In this document: one piece after another, positions 30,231 to 37,677 of the stretch
Numbering within the stretch: the first letter of the stretch is position 1
Layout: each line of letters starts with the position of its first letter
DNA from: Paenibacillus sp. Marseille-Q4541
GTDB lineage: Bacteria; Bacillota; Bacilli; Paenibacillales; Paenibacillaceae
Direction: 5' to 3'
DNA: 64,000 bases
Assembly: GCF_018310695.1 (NCBI RefSeq)
Contig: NZ_JAGXCY010000001.1
Coordinates: 496,001 to 560,000 of the forward strand
Notes under the pieces: model-generated
Told to the model about the DNA's origin: nothing
Databases searched by the model: none
The model's input: the letters and a program-made list of their open reading frames with translations, nothing else
Made by a program: the position numbers and the translations under genes

Positions 30231-30503
30231 ATGCCAAACATCAAATCCGCTGTAAAACGCGTGAAAACAAATGATAAACGTCGTGCTTTGAACGCTTCCC
30301 AGAAGTCTGCTCTTCGTACGTCCGTTAAAGCTGCTGACCAAGCACTGGCTACTAACGAAGTTGACACAGCTAAAGCTGCGATTCAAGCTGCTTCCAAAAG
30401 CCTGGACAAAGCTGTATCTAAAGGTCTTGTTCATAAAAATGCTGCAGCTCGTAAGAAATCCCGCTTGGCCAAAAAATTGAACGCTCTTACTGCAAACGCG
30501 TAA
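30231..30503 (+). CDS. rpsT: 30S ribosomal protein S20
   Basis: S20 binds 16S rRNA and stabilises the 5' domain. The 90-residue basic helical protein starts [21 protein letters not shown] and has [19 protein letters not shown] near its end. The ATG at 30231 follows AGGAGGTG at nine bases; an in-frame GTG at 30222 lies inside that site. It is a single-gene unit with its own promoter and terminator, divergent from gpr. Confidence 0.98.
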   Translation: MPNIKSAVKRVKTNDKRRALNASQKSALRTSVKAADQALATNEVDTAKAAIQAASKSLDKAVSKGLVHKNAAARKKSRLAKKLNALTANA

Positions 30504-30528
30504 GAAGCGCTTTCCATAACGACTAGGC

Positions 30529-30564
30529 AAAAAACCTGAACAGCTCTGCTGATCAGGTTTTTTT
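30529..30564 (+). terminator. Intrinsic terminator after rpsT
   Basis: AAAAAACCTGA and TCAGGTTTTTTT enclose a 13-base loop; the T-tract follows directly on the plus strand. The A-run upstream lets it act on the minus strand too, against transcription from the VOC gene. Confidence 0.9.
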
Positions 30565-30607
30565 AGTATGTTTAACTACACATTTATATATACACTAGCA
30601 GTGTTAT

Positions 30608-31024
30608 CTATTCTTTTTCACCCGATAATTGCCATGTGATCCCGTATTTATCACGAACGATTGCATAGAGTGGACTAAAGAAGGTTGCTTGCTGCTCCAT
30701 TTGAACTTCGCCTTCTTCTGCAAGCCCCTCATAAAATTGTTTGAGACGGTCCAGTTCGTTACTCGTGATCGCAATCGTTAACTCATCACCTAAAGTAAAA
30801 GAGGACCCTGGCATCGTATCAGAAAACATGATCTTATTCCCGTCAATTTCAATAGCTGCATGCAGCACTCGATCCTTCAAATGATCAGGTGTAGGCTGAT
30901 CAGAACCTGGCATATCACCGAAACGCATCACACCCAAATTTTTAGCCCCAAATACCTTCTCATAGAAAGCTACAGCTTCAGCGCATTTCCCATCAAGATT
31001 AATGTAAGGTGATATCGATAACAT
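30608..31024 (-). CDS. VOC family protein (PhnB-like glyoxalase fold)
   Basis: The 138-residue product starts MLSISPYINLDGKCAEAVAF and has the pattern of PhnB/YjdN-type VOC proteins: AEAVAFYEKVFGAKN, HAAIEIDGNKIMFSDT, and the end IVRDKYGITWQLSGEKE. These proteins are often of unknown activity. A longer frame extends to 31105, but that part contains a hairpin and is unlike the family, so the ATG at 31024 is preferred. It sits between rpsT and holA, where B. subtilis has no such gene. Confidence 0.82.
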   Translation of the reverse strand: MLSISPYINLDGKCAEAVAFYEKVFGAKNLGVMRFGDMPGSDQPTPDHLKDRVLHAAIEIDGNKIMFSDTMPGSSFTLGDELTIAITSNELDRLKQFYEGLAEEGEVQMEQQATFFSPLYAIVRDKYGITWQLSGEKE

Positions 31025-31056
31025 TCTGTACCATCCCGCTTTCGCATGATTTAGGA

Positions 31057-31086
31057 TAGAAACAACGCCTGAAGGCGCTGTTTCTA
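31057..31086 (-). other. Short stable hairpin between holA and the VOC gene
   Basis: A 13-bp stem (31057-31069 with 31074-31086, one G-U pair on the minus strand) closes a TTCA tetraloop. It lacks a T-tract on the minus strand (followed by TCCTAAAT). It may end holA transcription weakly or fold in the VOC mRNA leader. Confidence 0.5.
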
Positions 31087-31149
31087 CCTGACTATTATTA
31101 TACACATAACGAGAAAATAGTTGGTGTTTAAATCCATATCGTGACAGAG

Positions 31150-32175
31150 TTACGAATCAGACCCGAGTCTTAGCAAAAACAATTCCAGACCAAGTACCTT
31201 GTCTATCGCTCCCGTTTTCATCTGATAATCTAGTTCAGCAAGATGCTTCAAAATGAGACGAAGCCGGTCAGACTGAAATTTCCTTGACTGCTCGCCCGCT
31301 ATTTTGACAGCATAGGGATGTAGTCCCAGCTGACTTGCAATTTGCTGTTGAGAGTAGCTTTGTGCTCCCAGTTCCTTCACTTGCAAAATGATTCGGAACT
31401 GTCTTGAAATCAGGGCAGCAATCTTAATGGGTTCTTCCCTTTGCTTAAGTAGCTCATAAAAGATATCTAGTGCTTTTCCAAGTCTAAGATTCGCAATATC
31501 TTCGATCATAGCAAAAATATTTTGCTCCGTATTACGAGCAACCAGATCTTCTACATTTATCGAAGATAAAGTTCCTCCTTCACCAGCATACAAACAAAGC
31601 TTGTCCACTTCCGCTGACAACGTCTGCAGACTTGTACCTGCCCGCTGAATGAGTGTCTCCGCAGCAGATTGCTGCATCGTAACCTTACGAGCAGCTGCTT
31701 GCTTAACAAGCCAGCTAGTCAGCTCTTCTCCATGAATAGGCCCAAATGAGAGGACCGTTGCCTTGCTCTTGATCGTTTTCACAATTTTTTTACGTTCGTC
31801 AAGCTTCTCTCCCTGTACCAGGAAAATGAGAATACTGTAATCAGCAGGATTATCAAGATAGGTTAACAATGTTTCCATCTTATGTTCTATTTTCGTATTT
31901 TCTTTCCCTGCCGTAAACAAATAGTGATCCCGCACAAAAACAAGCTTACGGGGAACAAGAAACGGGACAGTTTCCGCTTCTTCAATAATCTGTTCAATTG
32001 GGGTTTCGGCCGTATCATAGGAGGCAATCGCAAAATCACGATGCTCTTCTTCTATCAGCTGCTCCTTTAGTACATCGGTAAACTGTTTAATACTGTATTT
32101 TTCAGTTCCGTACAACAAGTATACGCTAGCCGGCTCTCCCTTACGAATCGCCTTAACGGCCGTCTTTACGTCCAT
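31150..32175 (-). CDS. holA: DNA polymerase III subunit delta
   Basis: HolA is the clamp-loader subunit that opens the beta clamp. The 341-residue protein begins MDVKTAVKAIRKGEPASVYLLYG-like, with LLYGTEKYSIKQFTDVL near 19-35, the delta-type AAA domain and the C-terminal collar domain with LISRQFRIILQVKELG and LGLHPYAVKIAGEQSRKF. It equals YqeN of B. subtilis. GGAGGTG precedes the ATG. In B. subtilis it lies directly after comEC; here about 5.5 kb of other genes intervene. Confidence 0.94.
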   Translation of the reverse strand: MDVKTAVKAIRKGEPASVYLLYGTEKYSIKQFTDVLKEQLIEEEHRDFAIASYDTAETPIEQIIEEAETVPFLVPRKLVFVRDHYLFTAGKENTKIEHKMETLLTYLDNPADYSILIFLVQGEKLDERKKIVKTIKSKATVLSFGPIHGEELTSWLVKQAAARKVTMQQSAAETLIQRAGTSLQTLSAEVDKLCLYAGEGGTLSSINVEDLVARNTEQNIFAMIEDIANLRLGKALDIFYELLKQREEPIKIAALISRQFRIILQVKELGAQSYSQQQIASQLGLHPYAVKIAGEQSRKFQSDRLRLILKHLAELDYQMKTGAIDKVLGLELFLLRLGSDS

Positions 32176-32225
32176 TCACGTACACACCTCCATCCCTTCT
32201 ATCCTATCAGAAATAAAGGAAACAA

Positions 32226-32271
32226 CAAAGGGACCCGCTCTGCTAATTTCAAGCAGAACCAGGTCCCTTTG
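32226..32271 (-). terminator. Long hairpin, probable terminator of the anti-sigma operon or of an attenuated leader
   Basis: A 9-10 bp outer stem (CAAAGGGACC / GGTCCCTTTG) encloses a second stem (TTCTGCT / AGCAGAG). On the minus strand it is followed by TTGTTTCCTTTATTT. It lies 50 bases before the holA start codon and 184 bases after the anti-sigma stop. Confidence 0.6.
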
Positions 32272-32289
32272 TCCACGCATCTATATAAA

Positions 32290-32412
32290 CGAAGGTCCGG
32301 AAATTGGCTCTAGATACCATCCGGCCCGCGGTCATACGACGCCTTTCTTTGAAAACCCCGTATGATAAGGAGTTACTTAATCATATGCATATCAGGTCTA
32401 TATGGTACCTGA
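32290..32412 (-). other. Hairpin-rich non-coding region, candidate structured RNA
   Basis: Three stems lie between the anti-sigma gene and the terminator-like hairpin: CAGGT/ACCTG at 32393-32411, TCATACG/CGTATGA at 32332-32365, and CCGGA/TCCGG with an inner TGG/CCA at 32297-32324. They match no RNA family I know (no T-box, SAM, purine, lysine, TPP, FMN or cobalamin signature). On the minus strand an open frame of 28 codons (MTAGRMVSRANF...) begins near 32333 after AAAGG and ends inside the terminator stem. No gene is assigned. Confidence 0.3.
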
Positions 32413-32454
32413 CACTTAACACTTTTTTAATACTAAAGTTTTTTGTTCTATGAT

Positions 32455-33864
32455 CTACTTACTATTCGGTTCAGAAGTTGCCTTTTTATTGTTTTCAATC
32501 GATTGCGTTTCAGTTTGCGGAACAGGAACGGTGATGTTTTTTTCTTCCAGCTTCACTTCTGCTTTTTGATCTTCCTTCGTTAGGGTGTAACTGTATTTGG
32601 ATGATTTGCCGTCGACCTCAATCTCATAATTGTAAGTAAGGCTATCTTCTGACCAGCTGCCCTTTACATACGTCCCAGTTATCTCGATCTCTTGCAAAAG
32701 TTTCTTTTGGTCTTTCTTTGCCCCATCTAGCCGGTAAATGCTAACTTTTTGGTCTTTGTAATCTACCCAGTACTGTCCATCAGGAGACAGCCATTTAGGG
32801 GAAACGGTTGCTACAAGACTTGGAAAACCCTTATCGTCCACTTTCAGATTTCCCATAAGTGAACTTTCTTTACTGTTAAGAGAAGGATCGCTGGTGATAC
32901 TTGAAATACCACTATCCGATACGGGAGGAAGAGTATCTAGCGAATTGTCTGGTTCTGTAGCTTTGTCTTCTGTCTCTCCACTACCTTCACTACTCGTTTT
33001 CCCGTCTTTATTCGTACTGCCGTTACCCGAATTTGTTTCAGGTTTAGTAGGCGGGGTTATAGTAAGTTCTTTATTCTTATCGGAATCCTTAACAGAAGAG
33101 TTCTTATCCCCGGTTTTGTCAGAGATATCCTTTTTTGGAGTAACCGTCTGAGAAGAAGAAGGAGTATTTGGCTCCGTTTTGTTTGTATCTGCTCGAGATT
33201 CACCCTGATTTTTTCCCGGGTCGCCAGCTAAAGCAGCTGGTTCAGAGGCATCCGTATTAGAACTAGTCGATGAAGCCATGTCTGGAACGTCAGCTGATCT
33301 TGTTTGCGGTGATGCTGGGGTTTCTTCGGCAGGCTCAGGAGAAACCGTATCTTCTTTTTGATCCACTCCGCCGCCACTTCCTGTTACAGATCGGCTATCC
33401 GCCTGTCCCAGCTCATTTGCAATGTAGTTATTATCGATATCAGCCTGATCCAACTGTTCCGGCTGAAATTGGTATACTGCAACCCCAAGTACCACTGCAG
33501 CAGCAGCAGTTCCCATAAGGATACGCCCCATGCGCGTTTGCATGAAACTTCGGGAAGTTTTACCCGAATGCTTGGACAGAGGTACAACGACCGCTTCTTT
33601 TTTCATTTCTTGTATGGTGCTACCCTGTTCTTTACGACCCCGATCTATCTCATCTAGCTGTGGCATAATTCGATCTACCAAGCTAAACGGAGGAGACACA
33701 TCCGGCAATTTTTCGAGATCGTGGGACAGTTTTTTGAGAATTTCGAACTTTTCCGAACAGCTCTTGCATGTTTTTACATGTGCTAACAGCTGCTCTTTCT
33801 CTTGTTCATTCAGATCATGATCAATATATCGGTGCATGCGTTCTACCACCTCTTGGCATTTCAT
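32455..33864 (-). CDS. Anti-sigma factor with zinc-finger (ZAS) domain
   Basis: This 469-residue protein probably binds and inhibits the ECF sigma factor encoded just upstream. The N-terminal ZAS domain has HVKTCKSC (H29, C33, C36). A membrane segment (about 112-128, LMGTAAAAVVLGVAVY) is followed by a long Ser/Thr/Asp/Glu/Lys-rich region (about 145-330) and a C-terminal beta-rich domain with SPDGQYWVDYKDQKVSIYRL. The sigma stop codon is directly followed by this ATG, so the genes are coupled. The ZAS-TM-extracytoplasmic layout suggests signal-dependent release of sigma, as in RsiW. Confidence 0.85.
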   Translation of the reverse strand: MKCQEVVERMHRYIDHDLNEQEKEQLLAHVKTCKSCSEKFEILKKLSHDLEKLPDVSPPFSLVDRIMPQLDEIDRGRKEQGSTIQEMKKEAVVVPLSKHSGKTSRSFMQTRMGRILMGTAAAAVVLGVAVYQFQPEQLDQADIDNNYIANELGQADSRSVTGSGGGVDQKEDTVSPEPAEETPASPQTRSADVPDMASSTSSNTDASEPAALAGDPGKNQGESRADTNKTEPNTPSSSQTVTPKKDISDKTGDKNSSVKDSDKNKELTITPPTKPETNSGNGSTNKDGKTSSEGSGETEDKATEPDNSLDTLPPVSDSGISSITSDPSLNSKESSLMGNLKVDDKGFPSLVATVSPKWLSPDGQYWVDYKDQKVSIYRLDGAKKDQKKLLQEIEITGTYVKGSWSEDSLTYNYEIEVDGKSSKYSYTLTKEDQKAEVKLEEKNITVPVPQTETQSIENNKKATSEPNSK

Positions 33865-34410
33865 CTACGTTACACCACCTTTCTGATACTCCTGTAATAG
33901 ATTTTGCAATTGCTGCCTTGCCCTAAATAAATAAGATTTCACTGTATTCAGTGGCAGATCCAGACAATCTGCAATTTCGTTATAAGAGAGCTCCTGCAAA
34001 TACCTGAGCACAATGACCGTTCGATGATGCTCCGGAAGTTGGCTGATGGCCTCTTGTACATCCTGCGATACATAGGTAAGCATTACCTCATGTTCCACAT
34101 CCTGACGATCCTCAAATACCATCTCATGTTCATCGATCGATACGGTAGGCTTTGTTCTTCTGAATTTATCTATACAAATATTTGTAACTATACGCTGTAC
34201 CCACGTTTTAAACTGTGCTTTTTCTTCGTACGAGTTAATCTTGGTGTAAATTCGAATGAGTGCTTCTTGGGCAGCGTCTAGTGCATCTTGTTCATTATTT
34301 AAAATATAATAAGCAGTTTTGTAGACGTGCTGTTCAATATCTCTCAATAGGGTAATTAGAGCGTCGCGATCGCCTGATTGAGCGGCTCTGATGAGTCCCT
34401 GCTCTACCAC
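33865..34410 (-). CDS. RNA polymerase ECF sigma factor (SigW-like)
   Basis: The 181-residue protein has sigma region 2 (DALDAAQEALIRIY to TWVQRIVTNICIDKFRR, about 42-84) and region 4 (HHRTVIVLRYLQELSYNEIAD plus LPLNTVKSYLFRARQQL, about 127-170). It belongs to the ECF group near SigW/SigV. The start is a GTG after GAGGGGGATCC. It forms a two-gene operon with the anti-sigma gene. Its promoter looks SigA-type instead of ECF-type, so classical autoregulation is not obvious. Confidence 0.92.
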   Translation of the reverse strand: MVEQGLIRAAQSGDRDALITLLRDIEQHVYKTAYYILNNEQDALDAAQEALIRIYTKINSYEEKAQFKTWVQRIVTNICIDKFRRTKPTVSIDEHEMVFEDRQDVEHEVMLTYVSQDVQEAISQLPEHHRTVIVLRYLQELSYNEIADCLDLPLNTVKSYLFRARQQLQNLLQEYQKGGVT

Positions 34411-34444
34411 AAAGGATCCCCCTCTCCTTGTATCCTTACTGACG

Positions 34445-34479
34445 TGGCATAATATAAAATTGTTGCATCATTATGCCAA
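34445..34479 (-). promoter_or_regulatory. Promoter of the sigma/anti-sigma operon framed by an inverted repeat
   Basis: Minus strand: TTGGCA (34479-34474), a 17-base spacer, and TATATT (34456-34451). A 9-bp perfect inverted repeat (TGGCATAAT ... ATTATGCCA at 34445-34453 and 34470-34478) overlaps both the -35 and the -10. Such placement fits an operator for a dimeric repressor. Nothing is seen in the AT-rich stretch 34480-34671. Confidence 0.6.
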
Positions 34480-34671
34480 ATTTATACGTTTTTTTATCAT
34501 GATAAGGACCATATGTAATTTTAAATAAATGCAGGGTATTGATGTAAAACCTTCCTATACAATATCAAATATGTGGGACTTCGTCATTAATATTTCCAGT
34601 AAACCGTTTCTACTACTTGTTTAATGAAGAAGATAGTACCAATTTACTAGAAAAGTTTGACTATTAAATAC

Positions 34672-34728
34672 AAAAATATCCGACTCCTTCTACACGGAAA
34701 AACAAGCATACGTAAAAGGAATCGGATT
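34672..34728 (-). terminator. Intrinsic terminator after the AraC-like pseudogene
   Basis: ATCCGACTCCTT and AAGGAATCGGAT (34677-34688 with 34716-34727) pair with one G-U, extended by CACG/CGTA. On the minus strand ATTTTTGTATTT follows. It lies downstream of the decayed regulator gene, as expected if an intact gene once ended here. Confidence 0.7.
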
Positions 34729-34794
34729 TGGGAAGTAAATTTTTGGGAATCAACTAAATCTGTAAATCTCTCATTTATCAGTTACATAATCCGT

Positions 34795-35210
34795 TCAGAG
34801 ACGACACCCTGACCATATCCGATCGTTTAATTTATCCGAAACCGCGGACTGCGTCTCCTTGGCATGCACATAAAGACAAAGATTGAAGTGAAAAATGTCA
34901 CCGTTTGCTTCTGGATATGGCTGTACAATAACAGATATGATCTTCCCCGAGGATGACCCCTGTCGTTAAGATCCAAGCTCTTCATTTTCTCCTGAGCAAT
35001 ATTAAGGATTCCAAAGCGCAGCAGCTTTCGGACCTCTATCGCATACGTTTCAATGAACGATCGGTAATGATCTATTTTGAGAAGCATGACATGTACAGGC
35101 AAATGGGTACCTGCTTCTACTCTGCATACCTGCTGGAACTTCTTTTTCACTCGTTCCGGGTTAGAGTAGCTATCTTCATTCAGCAGATCACGTATATATT
35201 TGAATTTCAT
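34795..35210 (-). pseudogene. Decayed AraC-type regulator, middle domain remnant
   Basis: The frame from 35210 reads MKFKYIRDLLNEDSYSNPE, then VMLLKIDHYRSFIETYAIE and LLRFGILNIAQEKM. This is the pattern of the degenerate GGDEF-like middle domain of Paenibacillus AraC/YesN regulators. The family signature GEDHI then appears in a second frame and SVIVQPYPEANGD in a third, so at least two frameshifts separate the pieces. No helix-turn-helix follows; the frame ends at 34795 and a terminator lies beyond. No ribosome-binding site precedes the ATG. An intact-looking open frame of 141 codons ending at 34827 crosses these frameshifts and should not be taken as a gene. Confidence 0.6.
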
Positions 35211-35236
35211 AGAATAATGGAATAACGGTGTTCCTA

Positions 35237-35525
35237 TTAAACGAAGCCACAAGAAAGCAATATATCAGCTACTTCAGTAAAATTTCCATTCTCCACAAGC
35301 CCCGGATCGAAGGGAATTCCCACCTTGTGAAACGCTTTCAAAAATCCTTCCAAACGTGCATTTCAAGCGATCGCGTCAGTATAGTGGCTAAAAATATGCA
35401 ATCCTTTGATGACCTTGCCGAGCAAAATGGGATACGGCTACTTTTGGTGGCCTCACATTCTCAGCAAATTAACAAGGTACAAATGGATGCTCAATGCATC
35501 TACCCATGATGCCGATTCAATATTC
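35237..35525 (-). pseudogene. Decayed LacI-family regulator, ligand-binding domain remnant
   Basis: On the minus strand three broken frames together give the LacI-family order: EHPFV near 35480-35495, then VAVSHFARQGHQRIAYF (35391-35441), then NARLEGFLKAFHKVG and IPFDPGLVENGNFTE (35274-35362). Frameshifts lie after EHPFV and after RIAYF, and a TGA stop lies just before NARLEG. LacI proteins normally have a GHxRIAYI strand followed by ERLEGFLKAL-AGIPFDP, which is what is seen here. The N-terminal DNA-binding part is absent. It ends at a TAA at 35237, 27 bases before the AraC remnant. Confidence 0.7.
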
Positions 35526-35555
35526 TTGTTCTACATAAGTCATAATTAAATATGA

Positions 35556-35602
35556 AAATAAAAAGTGTTATGCCCATTTTCATAGGTTAACATAACACTT
35601 CA
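35556..35602 (-). terminator. Intrinsic terminator after the YafY-type regulator gene
   Basis: AAGTGTTATG and CATAACACTT (35563-35572 with 35591-35600) form a 10-bp stem with an 18-base loop. On the minus strand TTTTTATTTTC follows, 40 bases after the stop codon at 35641. Confidence 0.8.
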
Positions 35603-35640
35603 TTTCATCTTACTGAATGATGACTCACTCACTTTATAGG

Positions 35641-36621
35641 TCATGGTCCTAGAGGATGAAGACGATCATGATGATAAAAATCAATAACCGACTGGGCCAT
35701 TTGAATAACCTTCTCTTTTAATTGCGGAGGCTCAATAACCCGTATCTGATTCCCAAATCCGATAATAAAGGACTTCGCTTCCTCTTCGGTATCAAAATTT
35801 AGCTTAACAGAGATCCATGATCCCTCTTGGTTCCTTAAATCTGCTATTTGTACAAACCTACCTGTAAACTTGAGCCTAGCTAGGATGTCAGATGACACCT
35901 CCACTTGAGCTTCATAGCTAGGCAAACTACGAATAAATTTCTTTTTTGATTCTTGCCAGTAGTTAGTTAAGTGAAAATCATCAGGTCTTACGAACTGCTC
36001 GTCCAGCTTAACAGCAGTAATCACCCTAGAAGCCCTATAGCTTCTTATTTCTCCTTCAGAAGCGGCAACTAAATACCACGTATTCGCTTTGGCTACCAGA
36101 CCCAACGGTTCCACAATGCGTGTTACCACGGTTCCATCAGCCCGTTCATACTCAATTTCAATTTTATGGAGATCCCATATCGCTTCCTGCAATAATTCAA
36201 ACGCTTCAATCACTTCTGCTGAAGGTCGCCAAGCGCTTGTGTCGATATGCAGCCGGCTATTTATATCCTTCACTTCGCTATGCAAGTTTTTTGGAATGCT
36301 GGCCATAAGCTTTTCCCGAGCTTCTGTCCAATCTTGTAAATAACCGAGATCCGTTAGAAGCTGCGTGGAAGGAGAAAGAAATAAAGACATGATTTCTTCT
36401 TTTTTCAGCCCCGTAAGACGAGTTCGGTAGTTCTCGATCAGCTCCCAACCTCCATATTTACCTCGTCTTGCTACAACAGGAATCCCTGCCACACTCAGTG
36501 CTTCCATATCCCGATGTATGGTTCGTTCTGTCACTTCTAGTTCTTGTGCCAGTTCCTTGGTAGTCAATCTCTCTTGGTTCTGTAATAACAAAAGAATTCG
36601 AATTAACCTATCTGCCCGCAT
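35641..36621 (-). CDS. YafY-type transcriptional regulator (HTH + WYL domain)
   Basis: The 326-residue protein has an N-terminal HTH_11 (DeoR-like) domain with LTTKELAQELEVTERTIHRD (about 19-38) and the wing IPVVARRGKYGGWEL, followed by a WYL domain with VEPLGLVAKANTWYLVAASE (about 170-189) and the C-terminal WCX extension. WYL domains sense small ligands or nucleic acids. AAAGGTGAG precedes the ATG. It is divergent from an SDR gene with a palindrome between them, so it probably controls that gene. Confidence 0.9.
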   Translation of the reverse strand: MRADRLIRILLLLQNQERLTTKELAQELEVTERTIHRDMEALSVAGIPVVARRGKYGGWELIENYRTRLTGLKKEEIMSLFLSPSTQLLTDLGYLQDWTEAREKLMASIPKNLHSEVKDINSRLHIDTSAWRPSAEVIEAFELLQEAIWDLHKIEIEYERADGTVVTRIVEPLGLVAKANTWYLVAASEGEIRSYRASRVITAVKLDEQFVRPDDFHLTNYWQESKKKFIRSLPSYEAQVEVSSDILARLKFTGRFVQIADLRNQEGSWISVKLNFDTEEEAKSFIIGFGNQIRVIEPPQLKEKVIQMAQSVIDFYHHDRLHPLGP

Positions 36622-36696
36622 CGTGTTCTCACCTTTACTTTCTATTTAGAAAAATGACTCCTTCGTTTCTTAATATGACAATAGATGTCTACATTT

Positions 36697-36715
36697 ATGA
36701 GTATACTATACTCAT
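36697..36715. promoter_or_regulatory. Perfect 19-bp palindrome, candidate operator of the YafY/SDR pair
   Basis: ATGAGTATA-C-TATACTCAT lies in the 118-base divergent intergenic region, 25 bases before the SDR start. It includes TATACT, a possible -10 of the SDR gene. The symmetry fits binding by a dimeric regulator such as the divergently encoded YafY protein. Confidence 0.6.
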
Positions 36716-36739
36716 TACCGATTAGGAGCTGATGCATAG

Positions 36740-37651
36740 ATGAAACCTTTAAAAGGAAAAATTGCACTCGTCGCAGGTGGAACCCGCGGAGCAGGACGTG
36801 GAATTGCGATGGAACTAGGTGCAGCAGGCGCAACCGTATACGTAACGGGTCGAACAACCAGACAGCACATTTCAGAATATGGTCGCCCGGAAACAATTGA
36901 AGAAACTGCAGAATTGGTAACTGAGCTAGGAGGAATAGGTATTCCTGTTCAAGTGGATCACTTAGTCCCCGAGCAAGTAGCATCTTTAATAGAGAGAATA
37001 GAACAAGAACAGGGAAGACTTGATATTCTAGTAAACGATATATGGGGTGGAGAATACTTGACTGAGTGGGATACGCCTGTGTGGCAGCACTCTCTAGATA
37101 AAGGTTTACGTATGCTTCGTCTAGCCGTGGAAACACACTTAATTACGAGCCACTATGCCTTGAAATTACTTATCCAAAATAAAGGTGGACTCGTGGTTGA
37201 AATTACGGATGGGACGGCGGAGTATAATGAGGATCGCTACCGAATGTCCCTATTTTATGATTTGGCCAAGCAGTCTGTCATTCGGATGGCCAAATCGCTT
37301 GCACACGAACTCGCCCCTCATGAATGTACAGCGCTTGCTATTACACCGGGCTGGATGCGGTCTGAAATCATGCTTGAGGTGTTTGGTGTCACAGAAGATA
37401 ACTGGAGGGATGGCGCGGAAAAAGATCCGCATTTTATCATCTCGGAGTCTCCGCGTTATATTGGACGAGCCGTTACAGCCGTAGCTATGGATGAACATAA
37501 GCATGACTTAAACGGTAGCTCCTGCTCTAGCGGAGAACTGGCTAAAAAATATCAATTTACAGACTTGGATGGATCACAGCCTGATTGCTTCCGCTATTTA
37601 CAAGAAGTACAAGAAGCAGGAAAACCAGCTAACGTCGAAGGATATCGTTAG
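36740..37651 (+). CDS. SDR family oxidoreductase
   Basis: The 303-residue protein is a short-chain dehydrogenase with the cofactor motif GGTRGAGRGIAMELG (about 13-27), TGRTTR (about 36-41, typical of NADP use), VNDIWGG in place of the usual NNAG (about 98-104), and YDLAK (about 173-177) supplying the catalytic Tyr and Lys. The substrate is unknown. GGAGCTGATGCATAG precedes the ATG. It is divergent from the YafY regulator, and a terminator follows. Confidence 0.9.
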   Translation: MKPLKGKIALVAGGTRGAGRGIAMELGAAGATVYVTGRTTRQHISEYGRPETIEETAELVTELGGIGIPVQVDHLVPEQVASLIERIEQEQGRLDILVNDIWGGEYLTEWDTPVWQHSLDKGLRMLRLAVETHLITSHYALKLLIQNKGGLVVEITDGTAEYNEDRYRMSLFYDLAKQSVIRMAKSLAHELAPHECTALAITPGWMRSEIMLEVFGVTEDNWRDGAEKDPHFIISESPRYIGRAVTAVAMDEHKHDLNGSSCSSGELAKKYQFTDLDGSQPDCFRYLQEVQEAGKPANVEGYR

Positions 37652-37677
37652 TCTCCTTGCCATACTATTCATACTCG

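Noticed and set aside
30198..30530. Minus-strand open frame of 110 codons
   Set aside because: Antisense to rpsT, whose identity is clear; no supporting features.
34827..35252. Minus-strand open frame of 141 codons as an intact gene
   Set aside because: Its C-terminal third leaves the AraC-like frame and the family motif continues in other frames; it is treated as a pseudogene.
35228..35509. Plus-strand open frame of 93 codons
   Set aside because: It lies opposite the LacI-type remnant, which explains the sequence better; it has a GTG start with no convincing ribosome-binding site.
36642..37136. Minus-strand open frame of 164 codons
   Set aside because: Antisense to the SDR gene, which carries clear cofactor and catalytic motifs.
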